Assembly (NCBI RefSeq): GCF_016458275.1
Contig: NZ_JAEMHM010000004.1
Location: 124,001 to 188,000 of the forward strand
DNA from: Geomesophilobacter sediminis
GTDB lineage: Bacteria; Desulfobacterota; Desulfuromonadia; Geobacterales; Geobacteraceae
Direction: 5' to 3'
Length of the DNA: 64,000 nt
In this document: piece by piece, positions 45,814-54,532 of the stretch
Layout: each line of letters opens with the position of its first letter
How positions within the stretch are numbered: position 1 is the stretch's first letter
Made by a program: the position numbers and the translations under genes
The notes under the pieces: generated by a model
The model's input: the letters and a program-made list of their open reading frames with translations, nothing else
The model's database searches: none
Told to the model about the DNA's origin: nothing

Positions 45814-46047
45814 TCAGGACGGCTCCGATTGGACCCAGTACCCGCAGATGTAGCAGCGGATGCAATGCACCGCACCGGTTCCCACCACAATCCGATCCTT
45901 CATCATTCCGAGCTTGGCCTTGCATTTAGGACAGTTCACCTGCACATCCTCCGTTCGATTGAAATGAATGCCGGAACCGTGATGTAGACCCTCGCCCGGC
46001 ACCTTCCCCTGCTGGCGCTCCCCCGCAACGTACCTCCGTTTCTCCAT
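45814..46047 (-). CDS. 77-residue zinc-ribbon protein
   Basis: Starts MEKRRYVAGERQQGK from the ATG at 46047, with AGGAGG seven bases before it. Two CxxC pairs (NCPKCKAKL and CIRCYICGYW) form a rubredoxin-like or zinc-ribbon knuckle, with a short basic N-terminal part. No family is recognised. It is on the same strand as, and downstream of, the exported 119-residue protein. Confidence 0.72.
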   Translation of the reverse strand: MEKRRYVAGERQQGKVPGEGLHHGSGIHFNRTEDVQVNCPKCKAKLGMMKDRIVVGTGAVHCIRCYICGYWVQSEPS

Positions 46048-46140
46048 CAAAACCTCCTGTTTACCTTTTCCTGCCGGAAGATGATGCGCCGGCAAGGCAA
46101 CGAAGACGCAACAACAGGATGAAATTTCTGCCAAAAAGCG

Positions 46141-46500
46141 TCAGTTTTTGCGCCGGGCGTCCCCGTAACAAACGGTACGCGCCATCTCCCGGGCCGCCTC
46201 CTGAAAGGTGGCCAGCGGGTGGATCTTGCAATAGCTGTCGAGAAGAAGAGTGCCGGTATTACCCAGAGCTGCGGTCATCTTCTCCGGCCGGTTGACCCTC
46301 TTGTCGTAGGTGGCCAGACCGGTGAGGTAGCCACTCAACCATAGCTCAAAGGAGTTGGTGCGCCTTTCGGCGCGGGCTTTCAGGTATTCGCCGCAGATGG
46401 CGTTTCCCGCCATGGACGAATGGACCGTCGTCTCGGCCGATGCAGGGAGCGTAAAAGAAAAAGTGGCGAGCACTAGGACGGCGGCGAGGGTTTTGGACAT
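46141..46500 (-). CDS. Exported HdeA/Rap1a-like small protein
   Basis: A 119-residue protein with a clear signal peptide (MSKTLAAVLVLATFSFTLPASA), then NAICGEYLKARAERRTNSFELWLSGYLTGLATYD and a C-terminal CKIHPLATFQEAAREM...TVC. The paired cysteines and the LSGYLTG pattern recall periplasmic HdeA/Rap1a-type proteins, some of which are immunity or acid-stress chaperones; here no toxin is adjacent. The ATG at 46500 has AGGAG five bases upstream, which is better than a GTG at 46506. Function uncertain. Confidence 0.68.
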   Translation of the reverse strand: MSKTLAAVLVLATFSFTLPASAETTVHSSMAGNAICGEYLKARAERRTNSFELWLSGYLTGLATYDKRVNRPEKMTAALGNTGTLLLDSYCKIHPLATFQEAAREMARTVCYGDARRKN

Positions 46501-46543
46501 GGACACTCCTGCTGGGATCCCGGCGGTTCCGGGAGGTAATGAA

Positions 46544-46570
46544 GGCGCCGGCAGAGAACCTGCCGGCGCC
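46544..46570 (-). terminator. Hairpin after the large nucleotidase gene
   Basis: An 11-base-pair GC-rich stem (GGCGCCGGCAG at 46544-46554 against 46560-46570) follows the stop at 46586 by 15 bases on the minus strand; the T tract is weak (TTCATT). Confidence 0.7.
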
Positions 46571-46585
46571 GTTAAGTACCCGCCC

Positions 46586-49500
46586 CTATTCCTGATAGGT
46601 GACCGGCACGAAGGTGATCTTCGCGTTGGCGGGGTTGGTGAACTGCACCGGGATGGTTATCGACGCACCCGGGTTAAGGGCGGCAGTCTGGCTGACGTAA
46701 GGGGCGCCGCTCAGGGTACCGGAGGCATTGGCCAGGGTGACCCCCGGGGTCAGGTTGTTGAGCGCCACGTCGATCTTGCCGGCGATCGGGGCGGCGCTGG
46801 TGTTGCCGACGATGATGCTCCCGGTGTACTTCCCGGTCGCCCGGCTGAAAAGAAAGCCGGTGGAGGTCACGCTGACCGATGCGGAGATGTCGAGCGGAGC
46901 CGCCTTGGCGATGGTCAGGGTGCCCAGCGCCGCACCGTGGTAGTTGGGGTCGTTGACCATCGCGTACACCTCGTAACTTCCCACCGCCGACGGAGCGGTG
47001 GCCGAACCGTTGTAGGTAACGGTGACCGGAAGCCCGGCGGGGGTCGTGTCGACCAGGACCGGGTGCGGCGTGCCGTCGTAGTTGAAGCTCGTTTTCTCAA
47101 GGTTCACCGATGCCGGCGCCTTGGCGATGACCAGGGTGCTGTCGTTGGTCACCGTGTTGCCGCCGAAGCTCGCCGTGGCCGCGACCTGGTAGACCCCGGC
47201 GCCGGTGGGCTCGGTGGCGGAGCCGTTGTAGGTGACCGCGCTGGCAACCCCGTCCGGGATGGTGGCGACGCTCACCTTCTTGGCCGAACCGTCGAATACC
47301 GCGTGCCCCTCGGTGATGGATACGATGGGGTAGTAGGCGGGGGTGGGGGTGTAGTGGGTGGCCGCCTGGGGCGCCGCCGGAGCGGTCTCGCTGTTGTTGC
47401 CGTTATCGGTGGCGACGGCGTAGAACTCGTAGTAACCGTAGCCGGCCGGGTAGTCGAAGTTGACGCTGTACGGGGCCGCGGTGGCCGGTGCGCCGATCAG
47501 GGTCCACGGTCCCCAGGAAGTGTTGTCACCGGAGTAGCGGTAGAAGAACTTCACGTTGGCCACCCCGGCGGAAGGTGTCTGGGTGGTGACCATGAGCACC
47601 GGCGCGTTGCTGCCGTACTCCTTGGCGTCGAAGCCGAAGGTGGAGAGCAGCGGCCCGTTCTCGGTCTGCGGCTTGAGGACGAAGGAGGCGTTGGTGCCGA
47701 GGTTTGCCTGGACGAAGGAGGTGACGTCCCAGTTGTACCAGAGGTTGGAGCTCCCCGAGTCCATGGTGGGGGTGGAGATGACGGAGCCGAGTGCGGGCTG
47801 GTTGTTCCAGGTGAGGCCGCTTTCGGTCCAGTTGGAGTCGGCGCCGCGCAGCTCGAGGGTAAGATCGGCACCGCTGCTCTTCCAGTTCCAAAGCTGCAGG
47901 GTCGCGCCGGTGACCGTGGCGCCGGCCAGGCCGGAGAGGTCGAACTTGAGCCAGGAGCGCTCGTTGCCGAAGCTGCTCTGCGCGGTGGTGGCGCTTTGCA
48001 CGTAGAGGTTGTTGCTCGCACCGTAGTTGGAGTTGGCGGCGCCGCTCGCCACCTGGGCGTCGGCGGCCGGGGCGAGGTAGACGATCCCCGCGGTGGAGGT
48101 GGCGGTCGCGTTCAGGGTGAGAGAAGATGCGGTGGTCGCCGCCGGGACCGGGTCGAGATGAGAGCTGATGGCGGCCTTGGCCGGCAGCGGCAGGGCAACG
48201 GTCGCGGCGTTGTCGCACCGGAAGCGCAGCCCGAAACTCTCCATGGTCGGGATCCCGGAGATGAGGAGCACGTCTCCGGTGTTCCCGGGGAGGGTCTTGG
48301 AGGCGTACCCGGTGGCATCCATGACGGTGATGGTCTGATTGTTCTGGTCGGTCACCGAGGAGGCGCCGGATTTTTTGGCCAGGAACTTCACGTAGTGGTT
48401 CTTGTAGGTGTCGTTCCAGAACTGGCCGATGGAGGAGATGAAGACCGGTTTGGCCAGCGAGTCGTCGTGACCGACGACCTTGAACTCGACGCCGTCGCCG
48501 TAGATCCCCTCCTGGTCGACGAACTCGGGGTTACCGCCGTAGCTGCTCCCCTTGCCCCAGGTCTCGATGATGTCGCCGGGCTTGAGGGCGCCGGTCTTGA
48601 AGCCGAGGAAGGAGCGGTACAGCTCGTTCTCCGAGAGCCGGTTGACCGGGTTGATGGTACCGTCGGCGTTTACCAGATCGCTGGGGGCCTTGGTGGTGCC
48701 GCGGCGGGCCAGGGTCTCCGGGTTGGCGCTCAAAAACCGGACGAAAGCGTCTTCGAAGGTCGTCTTGGAGTCGTTGTCGTTCATCATGGTGACCACCGCG
48801 CGGTAGCCGCCGGAGTACTCGGTGTTCAGGTCGTAGCGCGCCCCTCCCACGCGGTAGGGGTTGCCGGCGCTGAACTGACGCATGAAATCGACGATCCCCT
48901 CGCGGCAGAGGTAGTTGGAGGTAAGCGGGGCGGTGTCGGACCAGGTCCAGTTGGCCGCCGGATGGTTGTACATGTAGTTGCTGATGGCAACCGTGTAGCT
49001 GTGGTTGAGGTCGATCGGCTGCCCGTTGAACTTGACCTCGGTCGGTACGCCGTCGACCGCCTTCACGGTAAGCGCGGAGGAGAAGCCGGCGTCCATGTTG
49101 TTGATCTTGATGAAGTTGACGATCTCCTGGCCGGTCATGTTCACCCGGGTGAAGGTATCGTCGCTCCACGGGAAGGTCTCGTAGATCTGGGTGTAGGTGA
49201 CCGGTCCCGCCGGGATGTCGGCGCGTACGCCGCCACCGGCCTCGATGGAGAGGTCGCACTGCCCGAAGAGCTGCTCCGCCTTCCAGCGGACCGCGTCGCA
49301 GATCCACTGGCCGGCGGTGTTGTTGCCGCTCCAGGGGTACTCGTCGGCGGACCACCACTTCATCACGTTGTCGAGCATCAGGTCGTCGCCGGTGTAGCCG
49401 ATCACCTCGCTGGCGGGGTGTCCCGGATGCAGGGCGTCGTACTGGGCGGTCAGGTTGTCGATCAGTTTCTGGACGTCGCGGTCCGGGGTGATTTCGGCGT

Positions 49501-51826
49501 CACGGATCACGTGGTTGTAGGCGCTCACGAAGGTGCCGTTATCGGTGACCTTGAGCTCGCCCAGGTACTTCATGTAGCTGCCGGCCTCGGTGAAGATGGA
49601 CTTGTAGTTGAGCATCTCCGGCTGCCAGGCGCCCGATTCGGCCCAGGTGTGCCAGTGACCGGTCACCACCACCTCGGGGAGCTTGGCGGCGCCGTCGTCT
49701 TTAAGCAGCGGCGCGGTCGGGTCGACAAGCGCGCTGTGGCCGATGTGGGCGACCAGGACCACGAGGTCGCACTTCTCCACGTTGCGCAGGGTGTTGACGT
49801 AGGAGGCGAGGTGGATCTTGCTGCCGTCGGTGCTGTTCCAGTCGCAGTTGACGATGTCGAGGGTGTCGGCCAGCGAGGCGCCGACCTCGGCGGCCTGGGT
49901 GGTGTACCCGAGGAGGCCGACCTTCTTGCCGTGTACGTTGACGATGGTGTAGGGGGCGAAGTACGGGGTTTGGGTCCCCTTGGCGCAGACGTTGGCCGAG
50001 ATGACGGGAACCCCGGTGTTCTTGAGGCTCATCATGTTGGCGATGTAGTTCACGTCGCGCACGTCGTGGTTACCAACCACCACCGCGTCCATCCCACGGC
50101 CGCGCTGGGCCTTGAGCTTGGCGGAGAGGAGCGTGTAGAACTGGGTCATGGAGCCGTTGCCGCCCATGTCGCCGATCGGGTTCCCTTCGGAGATGTCGCC
50201 GGCGTCGATCACCAGCGCCTCGGGGTTGGCGGCGGTTTCCTCCAGGAGCTTGCCGGCGAGATACGCCGCCCCCCCCACCGTCTCGAACCGGGCCGGATCG
50301 TTGGAATGCCCCGGGACCAGCATCTGGTGCGGCGTGACCCGGGCATGGGTGTCGTTGACGTGGTAGATGGTGAGCAGCCCGGTGAAGTTGGCGGTGAGGT
50401 CCAGGTTCTTGGTGACGTGGCTGACCACCAGCGGGTTGTCGGCCACCGTGCCGAAGCCGTTGGTGCCGGTCCAGCTGGAGAAGATGTTGGCCCCGGAGGG
50501 GACCGCCTCGACCGGGGTGGTGGCGCCGTCGTAATCGACGGTCTGGGAGGCGGCGCCGGTGATCGAGCCGTTGCTCCCCGCACTGAAGGTGACCGTGTAG
50601 CTTTGGATCTGGGCCGAGCAGGCGGCGGTGTTACCGCCGTTGAGCCCGCCGCAGCTCCAGCTCCAGGGGTGGCCGCTGCCGGAGACCGCCGAGGCGACGC
50701 CGACGGAGCAGAGGCTGGTCGGGGCGCTGGCGGCTAGGGTCTGTCCGTTGTCGGCGCCGCAGGCGCCGCTGACCGGGAGGGCGGAGAAGTTGGCGGTGAT
50801 GGTCTGGGTGGCAAAGACCGGTCCGACGGTGAGCGGGTTCGCGGTGCTGGTCACGAAACCGTTGGTCCCGGTCCAGTTCTGCAGCGAGAAGCCGCCGTTG
50901 CCGCTTGCCGAGACCGGGGTCGCGTAGGCGCCGAAATCGACGTTCTGGGCGGTGCTGCCGGTGAGGGTGCCGTTGCCGTCGGTCTGGAAGCTCAAGAGGT
51001 AGCTCTTGATGGTCGCCGAGCAGGTGGCGCTGTTGCCTCCCGCTATCCCGGCGCAGCTCCAGGACCAGGGGTGCCCCACCCCGGTCACTGCCGAAGGGGT
51101 GCCGGCCGCGCAGAGGTTGGTCGGGGCAAGCGCCGCCAGGGTCGCGCCGCTGTCGGTGCCGCAGGCGCCGTTGACCGGGGTGACGCAGGCGGCCAAGGGC
51201 GAAGCCGTGTTGCGGGGATTGGGGGTGGCGGCGGAAAAGTCGGCGGCGTTGTTGTCGGTATCGACACAGCTGCTGGTGCGCAGCGCTGCGGTCGTGTTGG
51301 AGAGAGCGGGGGTCGGTCCGGTCCCCTCGTAGTTGGTGGTGCCGGTGCCAAAGCCGACGAAGTCGACCACTCCGGCGGTCCCGGCGCAGCTGGCGCCGCA
51401 GGCGAGCGCGGTCTGGCTGTTCACCAGGGCCACCTTACCGGCGGTGCCGCTCAGGTTGATGGTGCCGGTGGCGTCCGGCGTGGGGAGGTTGACCGTCCCG
51501 CCGGTACCGGCGGCTTCCTGAACCAGGAAGTACTGCCCCGGCTGCAGGGTCACGTTGGGGAGGTTGGTGCGGTTGGTCCAGGAGGTGCCGGTCGAGGACG
51601 CATACTGGACCGACCAGCCGTTCAGGCTGACCGGGACCGGGCCGCGGTTGAAAAGCTCGATGAAGTCGTTCTTGTAGGTGGCGCCGGAGTTGCCCCCGCC
51701 GCCGTAAACCTGGCTGATCACCACATCGGGAGACGCGGCCCCGGCCAAGGCGGGGAGTGCCAGGGCGACCGAGAGCACCGCGGCAGCGACCCTTCGCTTG
51801 GAGCGGTTCAGATGGAATGGTTTCAT
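46586..51826 (-). CDS. Very large secreted lamin-tail/5'-nucleotidase protein
   Basis: A 1746-residue exported protein (ATG at 51826, AAAAGGAG in front) with an N-terminal signal peptide. In order: a lamin-tail-like domain (ISQVYGGGGNSGATYKNDFIELFNRG), two repeats of about 130 residues with GHPWSWSC and W-T-G-T-N-G-F, a metallophosphatase domain (YHVNDTHARV, DAGDISEG, GNHDVRD, GHWHTW) and a 5'-nucleotidase C-terminal domain (SIEAGGGVRADI). A DNRLRE-type domain (SWLKFDLSGLAGATVTGATLQLWNW), bacterial Ig/MBG-like repeats, and a last domain shared with the phosphatase at 52613-54352 follow. It could release phosphate from extracellular nucleotides or act on DNA at the cell surface; this is inference. 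Confidence 0.9.
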   Translation of the reverse strand: MKPFHLNRSKRRVAAAVLSVALALPALAGAASPDVVISQVYGGGGNSGATYKNDFIELFNRGPVPVSLNGWSVQYASSTGTSWTNRTNLPNVTLQPGQYFLVQEAAGTGGTVNLPTPDATGTINLSGTAGKVALVNSQTALACGASCAGTAGVVDFVGFGTGTTNYEGTGPTPALSNTTAALRTSSCVDTDNNAADFSAATPNPRNTASPLAACVTPVNGACGTDSGATLAALAPTNLCAAGTPSAVTGVGHPWSWSCAGIAGGNSATCSATIKSYLLSFQTDGNGTLTGSTAQNVDFGAYATPVSASGNGGFSLQNWTGTNGFVTSTANPLTVGPVFATQTITANFSALPVSGACGADNGQTLAASAPTSLCSVGVASAVSGSGHPWSWSCGGLNGGNTAACSAQIQSYTVTFSAGSNGSITGAASQTVDYDGATTPVEAVPSGANIFSSWTGTNGFGTVADNPLVVSHVTKNLDLTANFTGLLTIYHVNDTHARVTPHQMLVPGHSNDPARFETVGGAAYLAGKLLEETAANPEALVIDAGDISEGNPIGDMGGNGSMTQFYTLLSAKLKAQRGRGMDAVVVGNHDVRDVNYIANMMSLKNTGVPVISANVCAKGTQTPYFAPYTIVNVHGKKVGLLGYTTQAAEVGASLADTLDIVNCDWNSTDGSKIHLASYVNTLRNVEKCDLVVLVAHIGHSALVDPTAPLLKDDGAAKLPEVVVTGHWHTWAESGAWQPEMLNYKSIFTEAGSYMKYLGELKVTDNGTFVSAYNHVIRDAEITPDRDVQKLIDNLTAQYDALHPGHPASEVIGYTGDDLMLDNVMKWWSADEYPWSGNNTAGQWICDAVRWKAEQLFGQCDLSIEAGGGVRADIPAGPVTYTQIYETFPWSDDTFTRVNMTGQEIVNFIKINNMDAGFSSALTVKAVDGVPTEVKFNGQPIDLNHSYTVAISNYMYNHPAANWTWSDTAPLTSNYLCREGIVDFMRQFSAGNPYRVGGARYDLNTEYSGGYRAVVTMMNDNDSKTTFEDAFVRFLSANPETLARRGTTKAPSDLVNADGTINPVNRLSENELYRSFLGFKTGALKPGDIIETWGKGSSYGGNPEFVDQEGIYGDGVEFKVVGHDDSLAKPVFISSIGQFWNDTYKNHYVKFLAKKSGASSVTDQNNQTITVMDATGYASKTLPGNTGDVLLISGIPTMESFGLRFRCDNAATVALPLPAKAAISSHLDPVPAATTASSLTLNATATSTAGIVYLAPAADAQVASGAANSNYGASNNLYVQSATTAQSSFGNERSWLKFDLSGLAGATVTGATLQLWNWKSSGADLTLELRGADSNWTESGLTWNNQPALGSVISTPTMDSGSSNLWYNWDVTSFVQANLGTNASFVLKPQTENGPLLSTFGFDAKEYGSNAPVLMVTTQTPSAGVANVKFFYRYSGDNTSWGPWTLIGAPATAAPYSVNFDYPAGYGYYEFYAVATDNGNNSETAPAAPQAATHYTPTPAYYPIVSITEGHAVFDGSAKKVSVATIPDGVASAVTYNGSATEPTGAGVYQVAATASFGGNTVTNDSTLVIAKAPASVNLEKTSFNYDGTPHPVLVDTTPAGLPVTVTYNGSATAPSAVGSYEVYAMVNDPNYHGAALGTLTIAKAAPLDISASVSVTSTGFLFSRATGKYTGSIIVGNTSAAPIAGKIDVALNNLTPGVTLANASGTLSGAPYVSQTAALNPGASITIPVQFTNPANAKITFVPVTYQE

Positions 51827-51925
51827 GGATTCTCCTTTTGTTATCGAGCCGGGCAATTTTTTGAACGTCCACTGTTCTGAGCCTGGCCCGCCCTACCCCC
51901 TTCTCCTGCTACCGATAGATACTGC

Positions 51926-51955
51926 ACCGCCGGCAGGGTCTCCCCTGCCGGCGGT
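51926..51955 (-). terminator. Hairpin after the PEP-CTERM-like gene
   Basis: A 13-base-pair stem (ACCGCCGGCAGGG against CCCTGCCGGCGGT, four-base loop) lies 21 bases after the stop at 51977. The T-rich side is on the plus strand (GGTTTGTT), so it may act in either direction. Confidence 0.65.
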
Positions 51956-51976
51956 TTGTTGCCGGTGCATCCAAGG

Positions 51977-52558
51977 TTACCCGTTCTTCCTTCTGCGGAT
52001 CCCGGCGAGGCCCATGAGGCCGGAGCCGAGAAGCCAGGCGGCAGCCGGGATCGGGGTCTGGGAGGCGGCGACCTGGGCGCTGTTGACGGTCAGGTTGAGG
52101 CCGGAGGCGGTGATGTCGGCGATGGCGGCATACCCGTTGGGATCGGAGGTCAAAAGCGGGGTGAGGCCGTCGGCGCCGTAGAAGGAGAGTCCGAAGCTGT
52201 TGCCGGCAACCTGATCCACCGTGAGGTGGAAGTGGACGTTGTTGCCGAAGGTCATCTGGTGGAAGTAGTCGTTCATCCCGCCGGCGTTGGTGAAGGAGAC
52301 GGTGGTGGGGAGGGAGCCGGTGACCGACCCCACGGTCATCGGGGACCCCACCAGGGCGCCGTCGGTGCTGAAGTTGAGCACCGAGGCGTTGGCCAGGGTG
52401 GCCGACAGGCCGTTGTTGTACTGCAGGTCGATGTATCCGCCGGTGGCGGCGAGCGAAGTCGTGTTCACGTCGAAATCGATCTCGTAGGACGCGAAGGCCG
52501 AGGTGGAGGCGCATAAAAGCGCCGCGACGGTGAGCAGCTTGATCTTGAGGAAGTTCAT
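51977..52558 (-). CDS. PEP-CTERM-like secreted protein
   Basis: A 193-residue protein with signal peptide (MNFLKIKLLTVAALLCASTSAFA), a beta-rich body and the C-terminal sorting-type tail IPAAAWLLGSGLMGLAGIRRRKNG: a proline motif, one membrane segment and an Arg-rich end. This is a variant of the PEP-CTERM tail that exosortase processes. AGGAGAAG precedes the ATG. No exosortase gene is present in the window. It lies between the two large secreted phosphatases, so the three may be co-expressed at the surface. Confidence 0.85.
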   Translation of the reverse strand: MNFLKIKLLTVAALLCASTSAFASYEIDFDVNTTSLAATGGYIDLQYNNGLSATLANASVLNFSTDGALVGSPMTVGSVTGSLPTTVSFTNAGGMNDYFHQMTFGNNVHFHLTVDQVAGNSFGLSFYGADGLTPLLTSDPNGYAAIADITASGLNLTVNSAQVAASQTPIPAAAWLLGSGLMGLAGIRRRKNG

Positions 52559-52612
52559 TTTTTTCTTCTCCTATTCAATGAATTGCACCGTAAGTACGCA
52601 AGTTGCCCGGTC

Positions 52613-54352
52613 CTATTCCTGGAACACGATCGGGTTGAAGGTGATGTTGATGTTGCTCGGGTTCTTGAAGGTGATCGGCACCGTGACCGAGCCGCCCGCC
52701 GGAATCCCGTTGGAGGATACCTTGATCATCGGCTCGCCATTGTGGGAGCCGGTCTGGTTGGTCAGGGTCAGGGTGGCGATCAGGCCGGGATCAGGGTTGT
52801 TCTTGGAGGAAGCCGGACGGTTGGCAATCATCGAGGTCAGCTTCGGAGTGACGGTGCTGTACATGTTGCTCGGGGTCCCGAGCCCCGGAAGGTTGAGGAT
52901 GCCGTCCAGGACGACGTGAACATTTCCGGAAAGCGCCGGGCCGTTGTTCTTGACGGTCAGGTTGGCGGTGTAGAGCCCGGTGGCGCGGCTGAAGAGGAAG
53001 CCGGTGGTGGTCACGTTCACCTGCGGGGTGACGTTGGCATTGAAGTGATGGAGCACGGTGGTCTCGATCTTCTCGAGGTAGAGGTTGCCGGAGTTCCCGT
53101 CGCTGCCGGGGAAGGCGGAGGAAAGCGGGTAATCGGTGGAATTGGACGCCGCGCCGGTGACCTGCCAGGCGGTCATGGTCATGGTGTTTCCGTTGACGTC
53201 GAAGGTCATGAACTCGTTGGCCGGCCAGGCGGTGATGACGTGCGGATAGTTGCCGTTGTTGGTCATGTCCGGCTGATACTGCCCGGCTCCGCCGCCGCCA
53301 CTGGTGTAGTGCGGGACCCCGAGCGCGATCTGGTCGCCGTTGGCCTGCGAGGCGGTGTAGGCGCCCGTGCGGGCGTAGTTGTGGCTGTGACCGTGGTAGG
53401 TAAGGTCGACGTTGTACTGGGCCAGGAGCGGTTCGAGGGCCCGGATGGAGGTGTTGTCGGCGTCGGAACCTGCGGAGTAGCTGGAGTCGTGCCAGCTGAC
53501 GATCTTCCAGGGTTTGGTGGTGCTGGCAAGGTCGTTCACCAGCCAGTTGTACTGCTGAGAACCCGGTGCGTAGGAGGAGTAGGAGTCGATGAAGGTGATG
53601 TGAACCGGGCCGTAATCCATGGACCAGTAGAGGTTGTTGTAGGTCGAGGTGGTCCCGGCTTTAAGGGTCTTGGCCGGATACGGGAAGGGGAAGTACTTGG
53701 TGAAATAGGTGGTGTAGCCGCTGGAGTTGTCGTGGTTGCCCTTGACGCCGTCGATCGGGGTGTTCGCGGTGTAGGCCTGGGCGGCGAAGTTGGTGTTCTT
53801 GAACCATTCGTTGGTCCAGTTCGCTTCGGCATCGGTGGCGACCCAGTCACCGTTGTGGATGGAGAGACGCTGGTACTCCTCGTTGCCGGGAATCGCGGTG
53901 AAGCCGGAGATGGCCTTCAGGATGTTGTTGAACAGGGCCGGGTTGGAGCGGGAGTCGCCCTGGCCGATGAACCGGACGTGGGTCGTGCTCTCGTCCGGCG
54001 CGGTGGTGAACGAACCGGTGCCGTACACACCGTTGGTCGGGTCGGAGACCTGGTAGTAGTATTTGGTGTTCGGCTGCAGGCCGGTGATCTTGAAGTAGTG
54101 CTGGTTCACGGTGCCCGGACGGGTCTCCTCCGCTACCGGACCGCTGGTCCCGACCAGCTGGGTCATGGCCGCGTCGGCGTACCAGTTGACCACGTTGGTG
54201 GTCTCGACGCCGTCATCCTGCCAGAGCACGGTCATCGTGGTATTGGGCATTTCGTACATCAAGTAGGGTTTTTTCAGGACGCCTGCGAAGGCGCTGGTGC
54301 CGACGAGGGAAAAGGCAGCGGCCAATCCCAGGTTACGTAACGTGCTTTTCAT
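52613..54352 (-). CDS. Secreted purple-acid-phosphatase-like metallophosphoesterase
   Basis: A 579-residue exported enzyme (signal MKSTLRNLGLAAAFSLVGTSAFA). An N-terminal fibronectin-like domain (PYLMYEMPNTTMTVLWQ) as in purple acid phosphatases is followed by metal motifs GQGDSRS, HNGDW, GNHDNS, SWHDSSYS and HGHSHNYAR. The C-terminal 130 residues (VNVTTTGFLFSRATGLYTANL...PIVFQE) resemble the end of the 1746-residue nucleotidase. GGAGAG precedes the ATG. The likely job is phosphate release outside the cell. No Pho box was recognised. Confidence 0.92.
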   Translation of the reverse strand: MKSTLRNLGLAAAFSLVGTSAFAGVLKKPYLMYEMPNTTMTVLWQDDGVETTNVVNWYADAAMTQLVGTSGPVAEETRPGTVNQHYFKITGLQPNTKYYYQVSDPTNGVYGTGSFTTAPDESTTHVRFIGQGDSRSNPALFNNILKAISGFTAIPGNEEYQRLSIHNGDWVATDAEANWTNEWFKNTNFAAQAYTANTPIDGVKGNHDNSSGYTTYFTKYFPFPYPAKTLKAGTTSTYNNLYWSMDYGPVHITFIDSYSSYAPGSQQYNWLVNDLASTTKPWKIVSWHDSSYSAGSDADNTSIRALEPLLAQYNVDLTYHGHSHNYARTGAYTASQANGDQIALGVPHYTSGGGGAGQYQPDMTNNGNYPHVITAWPANEFMTFDVNGNTMTMTAWQVTGAASNSTDYPLSSAFPGSDGNSGNLYLEKIETTVLHHFNANVTPQVNVTTTGFLFSRATGLYTANLTVKNNGPALSGNVHVVLDGILNLPGLGTPSNMYSTVTPKLTSMIANRPASSKNNPDPGLIATLTLTNQTGSHNGEPMIKVSSNGIPAGGSVTVPITFKNPSNINITFNPIVFQE

Positions 54353-54532
54353 GGTGTAGCTCTCTCCTTTTTGGTCGATTGCATTGAATGAATTTCCTTC
54401 ACCTCTTCTTCACTTCCTTCCCGACGATGCTTTCTGGTGATGTGTTCCCCCCTTTGGATTTTGATTACCGCAACCCGAAATCAGATGCTGGTTCACCGGC
54501 AGTTATCAAATGGAAACCGGGTGAACGGCCAC

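Noticed and set aside
46355-50737. A 1460-codon open frame on the plus strand
   Set aside because: It is the mirror of the secreted nucleotidase on the minus strand, is extremely rich in Gly, Val, Arg and Asp, and has no recognisable domain or ribosome site.
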